Counted from the stretch's first letter, positions 1 through 6,440 are shown. The stretch is DNA of 7,860 bases from Treponema sp. (GCA_031254385.1 JAIRUO010000227.1:1-7860), one strand, 5' to 3'. Program-made: numbers and translations. Notes: a model not told the origin generated them from the sequence alone.

Positions 1-41
1 AAAAAAAGGCCGCCGCCGATAAGGAGGAAAACGGCGGCGGC
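1..41 (-). terminator. Strong Rho-independent terminator ending the leftward envelope-gene operon
   Basis: A perfect 10-bp GC-only stem is formed by positions 9-18 (GCCGCCGCCG) and 32-41 (CGGCGGCGGC) around a 13-base loop. Read on the minus strand, the stem is followed at once by C and then seven T residues (positions 7-1), which is the textbook intrinsic terminator layout. It lies about 110 bases after the stop codon of the NlpC/P60 gene and therefore should end that transcript. The loop, read in the RNA, contains CCUCCUU, the same string as the 16S anti-Shine-Dalgarno sequence. Confidence 0.93.
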
Positions 42-45
42 ACGA

Positions 46-116
46 AGGGTAGAAAAAAATTTGGAGGTATGCCAGGTATTAATCCGAATCTGTTGATTAA
101 TTCGGATTCCTACCCT
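46..116 (-). repeat. Nested inverted repeat in the 3' untranslated region
   Basis: An inner perfect 8-bp stem pairs AATCCGAA (81-88) with TTCGGATT (101-108) over a 12-base loop. It can be lengthened through a 2x2 internal loop by GGTA (75-78) with TACC (111-114). An alternative outer stem pairs AGGGTAG (46-52) with CTACCCT (110-116), so two folds compete. On the minus strand a T-run (59-53) follows only after an unpaired gap of about 15 bases, so this is not a standard terminator. The minus-strand gap carries ACCTCC (68-63). It may protect the 3' end of the mRNA or be part of a small RNA. Confidence 0.6.
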
Positions 117-153
117 GCCCTTCTCCACGGATAACAATTATGCCATTGAAAGG

Positions 154-1281
154 TTACAGTTTTATTAAATTTATGTAACGCAATCCCATGGAAATACGAA
201 AATTCGCAGCCATATCTGCGGCAATATTAAAACCCTGCCCGCTATTACTAAAATAAGACTGCCATGCAAGCTCTGTAAAAAGCGAGAGAGAACCCCTGGA
301 AACCTGTATGGGGAAGGCCAGAGAAACTCCGACTTCTCCCAGCCAGCTAAAACCAGAATTATAGGCCCGGCCATCCACGCCAATAGTAGGTTCCCCGATC
401 GTATAAGCAGGACCGATAAAGACCTGAAAAGTATCTGTGCCAAAGGCCAATGTGACAGGGAGCCTTGTAATGCCCAGGAACCTATCCCAGGTAGGGCGTA
501 TTTCCAATGCTATTTGAAGAGAATCACTAAAAAGTCCTTTGTAACCTACTTTTGCCTGGAAGGATATACCCCGGAATAAGGAACCATCTATAAATCCTCC
601 AAAAGACGAGCTCAGGCCCAGACCTGCAAAAAGGCCGCTTGAGGCTGCCCACGGTTCGGAGTTCGTTGCCCCTGGTCGTGAAGGCGATATGCCAAAAGAC
701 CCACCGGCGCTAGTCGCAGCGCTAACTGGTGTTCCATTGCCAAAAACTTGTTCGGCTTCTTCATCCCAGGGAAGGGCCCTGCCCCCGCCTATAAATGTTC
801 TTTGCCAATATGATTCGTCCAGGCGGTTGTACATTACTCCGGTACTTACTCCCTCGGACGGGGAATGGATAAACCGCCCGTTTCCGGCGTATATCCCCAC
901 ATGGGAAACCCCGCTTCCGCTGGTATTAAAGAAAACCAGGTCTCCGGGCCGCATATCGGCGGTAGGGATCTTCTCGGCCCAGGTATACAGGCCCTCCGAA
1001 GACCGGGGAACCTGAATATTCAAAGCATCCTTAAAGCTGGCATAAACCAGCCCCGAACAATCAATGCCCCGTGAATCGGCCCCGCCGTAGCGGTAAGGGG
1101 TTCCCAGGTAGGATTCTGCGGCAGCAAGGAGTTTGGTTCGCGCGGAGGCAGCCGTATTACCTTCCAGGTTCCTTCCCTGAATGGGAACAGCAGGATAAAT
1201 ACACCCACCGGCCAGGAATATTACGAGGAAAATCAGGACGGTAAAAGAACTCTTCATCCTATTAAGATTTCTTACACTCAT
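154..1281 (-). CDS. NlpC/P60 peptidoglycan hydrolase, probable lipoprotein, with C-terminal beta-barrel-like domain
   Basis: Exported cysteine peptidase expected to cut peptide stems of peptidoglycan. Residues 9-27 form a signal sequence ending LAGGC, so Cys27 may be lipidated. The NlpC/P60 domain spans about 48-172: YLGTPYRYGG leads into DCSG with nucleophile Cys75, then His127 (HVGIY) and His139 (FIHS), so the catalytic set is complete. A Ser/Gly/Pro-rich linker (about 180-212) joins it to some 160 residues of alternating hydrophobic/polar strands with many aromatic residues, resembling an eight-strand outer-membrane barrel; that part is inference. Most NlpC lipoproteins end soon after the catalytic domain. 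Neither possible start has a good ribosome binding site: ATG at 1281 gives 375 residues, ATG at 1257 (MKSSF) gives 367 and a tidier signal peptide. It is last in its operon, 42 bases after the vWA-like gene, and its GC content looks higher than that of its two upstream partners. Confidence 0.88.
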   Translation of the reverse strand: MSVRNLNRMKSSFTVLIFLVIFLAGGCIYPAVPIQGRNLEGNTAASARTKLLAAAESYLGTPYRYGGADSRGIDCSGLVYASFKDALNIQVPRSSEGLYTWAEKIPTADMRPGDLVFFNTSGSGVSHVGIYAGNGRFIHSPSEGVSTGVMYNRLDESYWQRTFIGGGRALPWDEEAEQVFGNGTPVSAATSAGGSFGISPSRPGATNSEPWAASSGLFAGLGLSSSFGGFIDGSLFRGISFQAKVGYKGLFSDSLQIALEIRPTWDRFLGITRLPVTLAFGTDTFQVFIGPAYTIGEPTIGVDGRAYNSGFSWLGEVGVSLAFPIQVSRGSLSLFTELAWQSYFSNSGQGFNIAADMAANFRISMGLRYINLIKL

Positions 1282-1323
1282 TAAGTTATTATCGGAAGAA
1301 AAGCCGTATAGCAGACCATTTTA

Positions 1324-2781
1324 TCATCGTATATATTGAAGACTCCTTGCCTGCTCCATTAGAAGGGTTTTGCTTCTTGTCAGCGTTTCAATATCGCCAG
1401 ATATTTCATCATCAGGGCCTTCTTCCAGAAAACTTTCTAACAGCTTTATCTGGCTGTCAACCAGTAAGATCGCAGTGTAATACTGCCTCTGGTTTACAAG
1501 GTTACTTAGCTCCTTTAATATAAAAGCGGTATTTTGTAAGATGGTGAACTTTCTTACCGAATGATCAATTTGAGCGGAATAAGCATCATAATCATCGGTA
1601 TATCTTACCTGCAATGGGAAAACACGGTATATGGTTTTTCCTTGCGTGTATGAGTAATATTCAACACTGACAAAACCAACCGGCGCAATCCTGTTTGACG
1701 AGATTTCCCTGTAATACTGATTGGCCGCAGTTGCAATACTCGCGCCAATCCTTAGATAATACAGATAAATTCGGGTGTCATCCGCATCCATGTTTTTTAT
1801 GTTATTCGATCTTGTGTGGGTGTAATTGGCATTCACAGGAGTAAAATTAGTAACCGGATACCATTCATTACGGTAATCAAATCTAGTTTCAGTAATCCAG
1901 GGCATGAGCGATAAATTTATCTTAATATTTTCGATTGTTGGATACACAAAACGGTCGTAATCGCCCCAAATTTCTTCTTCCAGTTCTATAGGAGAATTAA
2001 TAAAATAGGTATTACCCCCTGCATTCTTCAATGATTGATTCATAGTCGCCCAATTTGGAACTTCGCCGTATCCCAAATACGAAAAACTGATATTGTTCTG
2101 GGCCTGAAGGTTTATCAAAAAATCAAAATATTCCCGTTCTCTGGCAGCATTATTGCTTCGTAGCAGATCGGAATCTGTCATCCAAAAAAACCGGGTGTTA
2201 TAACTATTGCCGATGGCTTCCATACACCTAAAAGACTGATCCAAAATAGCGTCAATGGCAAACACCTTCCTGGTATTCTGTATTTGATTAAGTGCGCCTA
2301 TAATGGCGTTACTATCAGGTATGTAAATTATTTCATTTGTTGCTGTATTAAAGATTCCAAGAACAGCATCGGATTGCTGTGCCTGCCTTATTCTTTGCAG
2401 TACCGCAATAATTGAATTTTTCCACTCTGGCTGCAGCAGCACGTTGGGGTTATGAATAAAGAGGATGAAATTCCCTTCATTTCTGCTAAAAAAACTTTGT
2501 TCATTTACTCTAAGGCCGATTAGCAGATTGAAACTATCTCCTATACTTAAAACTTGCCCTTTCTCCAGTTTGACAAATACAGACAGATCCTCCGATGGGT
2601 TCATATCATAGGGAAAAACATAATCGTTAATGTATTCATAAGCATCGACCATTGCAGGACTAACAAACTGACCGCCTTCAATGGTGTTGGTATTGGTATC
2701 CCTGCCAGATTGCGCCTGTCCGCCGGCAAAAACGGTAAAGGGTATAAAGGTAAAAATCAGAATAAAAGCAATATTTTTCAT
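1324..2781 (-). CDS. Secreted von Willebrand A-like protein with a degenerate metal site
   Basis: Predicted periplasmic or surface protein of unknown function, 485 residues. A signal peptide (1-19, hydrophobic core then VFA before GGQAQ) lacks a lipobox cysteine, so signal peptidase I cleavage is expected. Residues about 104-275 follow the vWA order: strand FILFIH, strand AVLGIFN, strand RFFWMTDSD (199-205, where vWA proteins have an LTDG-like motif), strand ISFSYLGYGE, then AGGNTYFI and an acidic helix, as in vWA C-termini. The MIDAS motif DxSxS is replaced by HNPNV (110-114), so metal-dependent adhesion is unlikely. A beta-rich region (about 285-405) and a helical tail (about 415-485) resemble domains that follow vWA in YfbK-like proteins. 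The start at 2781 is chosen because AGGAGG lies 7 bases upstream; the longer frame to 2823 has no such site. It follows the YARHG gene with a 58-base gap. The vWA assignment is by fold pattern only. Confidence 0.8.
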   Translation of the reverse strand: MKNIAFILIFTFIPFTVFAGGQAQSGRDTNTNTIEGGQFVSPAMVDAYEYINDYVFPYDMNPSEDLSVFVKLEKGQVLSIGDSFNLLIGLRVNEQSFFSRNEGNFILFIHNPNVLLQPEWKNSIIAVLQRIRQAQQSDAVLGIFNTATNEIIYIPDSNAIIGALNQIQNTRKVFAIDAILDQSFRCMEAIGNSYNTRFFWMTDSDLLRSNNAAREREYFDFLINLQAQNNISFSYLGYGEVPNWATMNQSLKNAGGNTYFINSPIELEEEIWGDYDRFVYPTIENIKINLSLMPWITETRFDYRNEWYPVTNFTPVNANYTHTRSNNIKNMDADDTRIYLYYLRIGASIATAANQYYREISSNRIAPVGFVSVEYYSYTQGKTIYRVFPLQVRYTDDYDAYSAQIDHSVRKFTILQNTAFILKELSNLVNQRQYYTAILLVDSQIKLLESFLEEGPDDEISGDIETLTRSKTLLMEQARSLQYIR

Positions 2782-2788
2782 TTTAATG

Positions 2789-2794
2789 CCTCCT
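2789..2794 (-). promoter_or_regulatory. Ribosome binding site that fixes the start of the vWA-like gene
   Basis: The minus strand reads AGGAGG followed by seven bases and ATG at 2781-2779. This is the best Shine-Dalgarno in the leftward genes and it overrides the upstream in-frame ATG at 2823, whose extra 14 residues would also spoil the signal peptide. Confidence 0.85.
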
Positions 2795-2839
2795 GTATTG
2801 GATACAAGCGTTTTATTAGGCACAGTATGCCAATATCAA

Positions 2840-4219
2840 CTACTCTGATAAATATTCTAATAATCTCTTTTGATATTCGGTTAATATCTCAATGCTATTT
2901 GCTACTCTGCTATCAGGTTTATACCATGCATATTTAGAAAAATATGTTTTCCACTCATCTGTTCTAAATTCGTAGCCATATAGAGCGTACATTGCATTTA
3001 TTGTTACCCTCTTATCATAAGCACTTAACTTATTCAGGTAATCTAAAATTCTTTCATCTTGCAGCCCCGTTCTTGCTATAGAAATTTTTAGATCTTCTCT
3101 CCATTCATATCTAATTAACATAGTTGCATAAGTAAAAGGAGACATGACAAATTCATATTTTACAGGGTAGTTAAGTTCAAAATCCCACATAATTAGTGGT
3201 AATGGCGGATCGGCAGCTATAGGATTAATTCCGTTATTTGTCAATTGAAGTGAAAAGCCATTTGGATTATCTATGCCAAATGCTCCTCTGGACTTTTCGT
3301 ATAGCCAGCCATTGAATCTTAAACCTGAATAACCGCTTTCAGAAAAATCGTAGAAAGCAATGTTATCATTTGTTTTTACCAACCCATTTCTATTGATGAT
3401 TAAATACTGGATTATTCTTTCACCGCCTATTTTTATGATAACGCCGTCTGTAAAGGGTATTACGGTATCGCTAACCGTTACCTGCCTATTATTGTATGGT
3501 TTATAGAACAGGAATGTTTGCGTATCGGGAACATTGAAACTTAGATCTAAAACACTATAGCTGTCCAATAGAGCGTTACTATCAATAAATTGTTTTGCTA
3601 TGCCTAATTCATACTCAAGTTCCGAATTGTTTTCTATAAACCTGAAAGGCACATACATTTTTCGTATATTTAAATATTCTTCCATAGTTCTTCTTGTTAA
3701 AGGTGTTTGCATCATAGTGCCATTAGTACTTCGATGTTTTAAATTAAGAGATAATGCTCCGTTGCTAAATTTTATTATATATATATTATTTATAACGATA
3801 TCATTTACACTAGCACCAAATTTGTTATCTTTTCCGGTTTCTTCTAAAATGATATTGTCCACAACCAGTTTATACGGATAAAAATTTTCAGCAGTCAAAC
3901 TAAAATTTTCATCATACTCTTTTAAATAAAAAATACCGTCATCAGAAAATTCAAGTTCAACATATCCACGAATAATACTTATTAACCATGTTCCTATAAT
4001 GTCTTTTAGCTGTAAACTAGGGGGCTCAGGAGCGGGATTTACAATACTGTTACCTTCGGCTGGCTGTTTATCAGTAGGGTCAGAAGTGGAGTTTTCATAG
4101 CTGACAGAATTTTGGGAAGAATCGATATCGGATACAAGATTGTGCGCTTCCGTATTTTGTCCCTGTCTATTGCAACTGCATACAATAATAATGAAGGCAA
4201 TTGCTATAAATTTTTTCAT
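2840..4219 (-). CDS. Lipoprotein with lipocalin-like domain and C-terminal YARHG domain
   Basis: Predicted lipoprotein of 459 residues, function unknown. Residues 1-16 are a short signal peptide ending V-C-S-C, with lipidation likely at Cys16, a relaxed spirochaete-style lipobox. A polar Ser/Asn/Pro linker (17-70) follows. Residues about 72-176 begin IIGTW and run LEFSDDGIF ... IIKFSNGALSLNL, the pattern of small lipocalin-like domains found in many bacterial lipoproteins. Residues 190-395 are beta-rich and unrecognised. The C-terminus (about 398-456) matches the YARHG domain: NAMYALYGYEF stands where family members have a version of YARHG-x-F, then WKTYF and WYKP are kept. The Arg and His of the name motif are lost (ALYG). 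GAGGA sits about 5 bases before the ATG, and a strong promoter lies just upstream, so this is the first gene of the operon. It is very AT-rich by eye (many 60-base lines below 35% GC), unlike the neighbouring PHP gene, which suggests separate acquisition. Confidence 0.83.
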   Translation of the reverse strand: MKKFIAIAFIIIVCSCNRQGQNTEAHNLVSDIDSSQNSVSYENSTSDPTDKQPAEGNSIVNPAPEPPSLQLKDIIGTWLISIIRGYVELEFSDDGIFYLKEYDENFSLTAENFYPYKLVVDNIILEETGKDNKFGASVNDIVINNIYIIKFSNGALSLNLKHRSTNGTMMQTPLTRRTMEEYLNIRKMYVPFRFIENNSELEYELGIAKQFIDSNALLDSYSVLDLSFNVPDTQTFLFYKPYNNRQVTVSDTVIPFTDGVIIKIGGERIIQYLIINRNGLVKTNDNIAFYDFSESGYSGLRFNGWLYEKSRGAFGIDNPNGFSLQLTNNGINPIAADPPLPLIMWDFELNYPVKYEFVMSPFTYATMLIRYEWREDLKISIARTGLQDERILDYLNKLSAYDKRVTINAMYALYGYEFRTDEWKTYFSKYAWYKPDSRVANSIEILTEYQKRLLEYLSE

Positions 4220-4239
4220 AGTCTTCCTCTATTAAAAAG

Positions 4240-4266
4240 ATTATAGCATTTTATAATAAATGTCAA
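4240..4266 (-). promoter_or_regulatory. Sigma-70-type promoter of the envelope-gene operon
   Basis: Read on the minus strand, TTGACA (4266-4261) and TATAAT (4245-4240) are both perfect consensus hexamers, separated by 15 bases, two shorter than the optimum. The region upstream of the -35 box is A/T-rich (4268-4286) and could serve as an UP element. Transcription would begin near 4233, giving a 5' leader of only about 13 bases that just includes the GAGGA ribosome binding site. The box lies between the stop of the PHP gene and the YARHG lipoprotein gene, separating two operons on the same strand. Confidence 0.8.
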
Positions 4267-4296
4267 GTGTTTTTGTATAAAAAACAGTTGGGCATC

Positions 4297-5043
4297 CTAT
4301 CCAACCGGCCGTTTCCCAAGCGCCCTTTTCAAAGCCTCCATATCCGCCTCCGCGCTAAGGCCGTTAGGCGCAAGTTCCTCGACCGTTATGTCTAATTCAA
4401 AGGGCCTGCGGCCAACGTGTTCGGGATAATGCGCGTCAGATGATGTCGTAAGTGGATAGCCAAGAGTGTCAAGGGGCTGGCCGTTTGAAAGCGCGGGAAT
4501 GCGTGTACATTCAACGGCTGTCCAGGGGCCCTTTATCATTGTTCCCAATTGGCTGGTTATGGAAAAAGCCGGCCTGTCAACGTGGGCCGGAATGACAATG
4601 CCGCCGTATTCTATTGCCTTGGGGCCTATGGCATCTACCGATATATCAAGGGGGTTTACCAGATAATATTCTACCTCGCCCTCGACATTGTCTTCTTCGT
4701 CAACATAAACCTGATCACCGGTTTTCTCAGGGTTATTAAGAAAGGGCAGCAGTATGCTGTAGGCGTATTCGCTAAATGAGAGGCTGGCTTCAAGGTTTGT
4801 AAAGAGGCAGAGTATGTGAATTTCTTCTTGCGTGGTTGCCTCAAGGCCAAAGAGTGGAACTATGCCGCGCCTTGGGCAGAGTTTGGCGAATGCGGGACAG
4901 TTAAGGCTAGAATTATGATCGGTAAGTGCCAGCACCTGTATTTTCCTGTTAAAAGCTATTTCGACTAACGCGCTTGGAGACAGATCAAGGGAACCACAGG
5001 GCGAAAGGCAGGAGTGATTATGAAAATCCGCAAGAATGGCCAT
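4297..5043 (-). CDS. PHP-domain metal-dependent phosphoesterase, hydrogenase-cluster type
   Basis: Cytosolic PHP-fold protein, 248 residues, expected to bind two or three metal ions and to hydrolyse a phosphoester; the substrate is unknown. All expected ligands are visible: His8 and His10 (DFHNHS), Asp42-His43 (LTDHNS), Glu68 (GLEATT), His76 (EEIHILCLF), His154 (IPAHVDR), Asp203 and His205 (SSDAHY). The stretch CLSPCGSLDLSP (12-23) and EEIHILCLF are typical of PHP proteins encoded next to [FeFe]-hydrogenase genes, rather than of PolC or HisK; this is from family memory. The ATG overlaps the DRTGG stop by one base (TAATG) and has only a weak GGA ahead of it, so translation is probably coupled. 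It is the last gene of the operon. No clear terminator follows; an A/T-rich hairpin lies at 4268-4286. Confidence 0.9.
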   Translation of the reverse strand: MAILADFHNHSCLSPCGSLDLSPSALVEIAFNRKIQVLALTDHNSSLNCPAFAKLCPRRGIVPLFGLEATTQEEIHILCLFTNLEASLSFSEYAYSILLPFLNNPEKTGDQVYVDEEDNVEGEVEYYLVNPLDISVDAIGPKAIEYGGIVIPAHVDRPAFSITSQLGTMIKGPWTAVECTRIPALSNGQPLDTLGYPLTTSSDAHYPEHVGRRPFELDITVEELAPNGLSAEADMEALKRALGKRPVG

Positions 5044-5378
5044 TAATTTTTCCGAAGGAGGTTATAGAGTTTTCCTGATACGGTATATTGGTTTTCTTTG
5101 GTAAGGAGTACGGCAATGCCTTCGTCTTTTGCGGATTCCAGCATGTCTTCGGGCAGGGGCCGGTTGTTGCAGATAATGATGCAGTTGACGTTTACCAGAG
5201 TAGCAACAGCCACCGTATTCTTGTGCGCCTGAATGGTTATTAGAGCGCCCCCTTCTTTCGCGTAAGCCATTACGTCAGATAACAGATCGGAAGTATAGGC
5301 CCCCTGCAATTCTTCATCGTTAAATTCATCCTGGGCAATTTCCGCGCCCAGTGCCGCGCTTACTTCTCTGATGGTCAT
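5043..5378 (-). CDS. DRTGG-domain protein
   Basis: Small cytosolic protein of 111 residues that is essentially one DRTGG domain, a fold related to the ligand-binding part of phosphotransacetylase-like and CBS-linked regulators. Visible family features are TSDLLSDVMAYAKEGGALIT (29-48) and the closing pattern CIIICNNRPLPEDMLESAKD ... AVLLTKENQYTVSGKLYNLL. The literal D-R-T-G-G string is absent, as in many stand-alone members. Such proteins are common in hydrogenase and hydrogen-sensor clusters, where a role in ligand sensing is assumed but not shown. The ATG starts one base after the TGA of the CBS/HATPase gene, with GAGG six bases upstream inside that gene, so the two are translationally coupled. 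Length and order in the operon argue for a real gene; the biochemical role is unknown. Confidence 0.85.
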   Translation of the reverse strand: MTIREVSAALGAEIAQDEFNDEELQGAYTSDLLSDVMAYAKEGGALITIQAHKNTVAVATLVNVNCIIICNNRPLPEDMLESAKDEGIAVLLTKENQYTVSGKLYNLLRKN

Positions 5379-5379
5379 A

Positions 5380-6345
5380 TCAAGCCTCGTCTTTTGGGGA
5401 ATTTATAAATATCACGGAGCGGACGGTAGTGCCGACTCCGACCGTGGACTCAATGGTAAATTCGTCAGAATTGCGCTTGGTATTAGGCAGCCCCATTCCC
5501 GCGCCAAAACCAAGGGAGCGTATCCATTCGTCAGCAGTGGACCAGCCTTCTTGCAAAACCAGGTTTATGTCGGCTATGCCGGGACCCGTATCGGAAGCGA
5601 CAATAATAATTTTGTCCGGCTGTATAGAACAACTGATGGTTCCTCCCATAGAATGAACCACCAGGTTAATCTCCAGTTCATAACTGGCAATGGCAACACG
5701 GCGTATGATCTTGGGATCAATGTTCCTGGCTTTTAGGGCCTTCTTAATTTCCGTGGAAGCCTTTCCGGCCAGTTCAAAATCATGCTTTGGCACGGCAAAA
5801 TCCATCTCCGCAGATTTATCCGGCGTCTTGGCAGTCGTTTGGTGAATTTTCTCCAGCCTAAGCACTTCTCTATTCATCTCCACAAGAAGGGCCCGTATCA
5901 CGTCATTGGAAGTAAGTATCCCCACAAGTTCTTTCTTCTTGTTAAGAACCGGAAAACGCCCGTAACGGTATCTGTTAAGAAAAGTAATAGCAAAGGAAAG
6001 GGGCATGTCATCTTCCAGGACGATAACGTTTTTGGTCATCTTGTCTTCGACTTTCGCCTCAATGCAGCCTTGGTCAAGGGCTTTTATAATATCTTCGATG
6101 GAAACTATCCCCAAAAGAAAACGACCCTCTGTAACAGGGAGGCCCGTAATATAATTCTCCCTCATTAAATCCTGAATAAAGCGCATGGTATCGCCCTTGT
6201 TTGCAGTGATAAGCGAGGTACTCATTACATCCTTTATCTTGAGCTGGTATATGAGTTCCAGCACTACAGAAGGAGCGTCTACAGTATTGATAGGAATGCC
6301 TTCGATTGCCTGGTCCGGTTGGCTCTTTGAAATATTATCGCTCAT
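5380..6345 (-). CDS. CBS-pair protein fused to an RsbW-like HATPase domain
   Basis: Cytosolic regulator of 321 residues. Two CBS repeats (about 36-93 and 97-155) begin IKDVMSTSLI and VEDKMTKNVI and should bind an adenosyl ligand. A helical linker (155-180) leads to a GHKL ATPase domain (188-315) of anti-sigma/serine-kinase type. Its N box is ELEINLVVH (Glu223, Asn227, His231), G1 is DTGPGI (252-257) and G2 is GFGAGMGLP (279-287), so ATP binding looks intact; no phospho-accepting histidine domain is present. The ATPase part closely resembles small anti-sigma-like proteins of [FeFe]-hydrogenase clusters (IDPKIIRRVAIASYE, GFGAGMGLPN), here joined to a CBS sensor. The start at 6345 (MSDNI) is preferred because GGAG lies six bases upstream; the frame stays open to a TTG at 6399, with another ATG at 6357, but neither has a suitable site. 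First gene of a three-gene operon with the DRTGG and PHP genes. Confidence 0.9.
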   Translation of the reverse strand: MSDNISKSQPDQAIEGIPINTVDAPSVVLELIYQLKIKDVMSTSLITANKGDTMRFIQDLMRENYITGLPVTEGRFLLGIVSIEDIIKALDQGCIEAKVEDKMTKNVIVLEDDMPLSFAITFLNRYRYGRFPVLNKKKELVGILTSNDVIRALLVEMNREVLRLEKIHQTTAKTPDKSAEMDFAVPKHDFELAGKASTEIKKALKARNIDPKIIRRVAIASYELEINLVVHSMGGTISCSIQPDKIIIVASDTGPGIADINLVLQEGWSTADEWIRSLGFGAGMGLPNTKRNSDEFTIESTVGVGTTVRSVIFINSPKDEA

Positions 6346-6361
6346 TAATAACTCCATCTTA

Positions 6362-6430
6362 GCCGCGTTAGCGGCGACCCTAATCGAACAGCACCGCAAT
6401 GAGGTGCTGATTACTCCTTTTCAAAAAGGA
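6362..6430 (-). promoter_or_regulatory. Structured 5' leader of the CBS/HATPase operon
   Basis: Three small hairpins lie in the untranslated leader: TCCTTT (6415-6420) with AAAGGA (6425-6430); CAGCACC (6389-6395) with GGTGCTG (6403-6409), a perfect 7-bp stem over a 7-base loop; and GCCGC (6362-6366) with GCGGC (6371-6375). On the minus strand the first includes AAAAGGAG, a Shine-Dalgarno-like string with no start codon at normal distance. The last ends 6 bases before the GGAG site of the gene. No U-run follows any of them, so they are not terminators. A regulatory role is possible but unproven. Confidence 0.45.
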
Positions 6431-6440
6431 TCATATAAAT

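Noticed and set aside
1305..1313. Extended -10 (TGCTATACG, minus strand) as a separate promoter for the NlpC gene
   Set aside because: No convincing -35 box lies upstream, and the 42-base gap with no terminator fits read-through from the vWA-like gene. It cannot be fully excluded.
2554..2937. Rightward open frame of 127 codons spanning the junction of the vWA-like and YARHG genes
   Set aside because: It covers two real genes in antisense, and its hydrophobic patches are complements of their sequence, including the signal peptide.
4268..4286. A/T-rich hairpin (TGTTTTT with AAAAACA) as terminator of the PHP gene
   Set aside because: The stem is seven bp with only one G:C or C:G pair per arm, the loop is five bases and no T-run follows; it is more likely part of the promoter's A/T-rich upstream region.
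5053..5061. GAAGGAGG on the plus strand as a ribosome binding site for a rightward gene
   Set aside because: No start codon with an open frame of note follows at a suitable distance, and the segment codes for the C-terminal end of the DRTGG protein on the other strand.
5371..5736. Rightward open frame of 121 codons opposite the CBS/HATPase gene
   Set aside because: It lies wholly antisense to a well-supported gene, has no recognisable domain, and crosses the DRTGG/CBS junction.
5782..6168. Rightward open frame of 128 codons opposite the CBS repeats
   Set aside because: Its peptide has no family features and mirrors the CBS coding sequence on the other strand.
6346..6399. N-terminal extension of the CBS/HATPase protein from TTG at 6399 or ATG at 6357
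   Set aside because: The extension includes two leader hairpins and lacks a ribosome binding site at proper distance, while the ATG at 6345 has GGAG six bases upstream.
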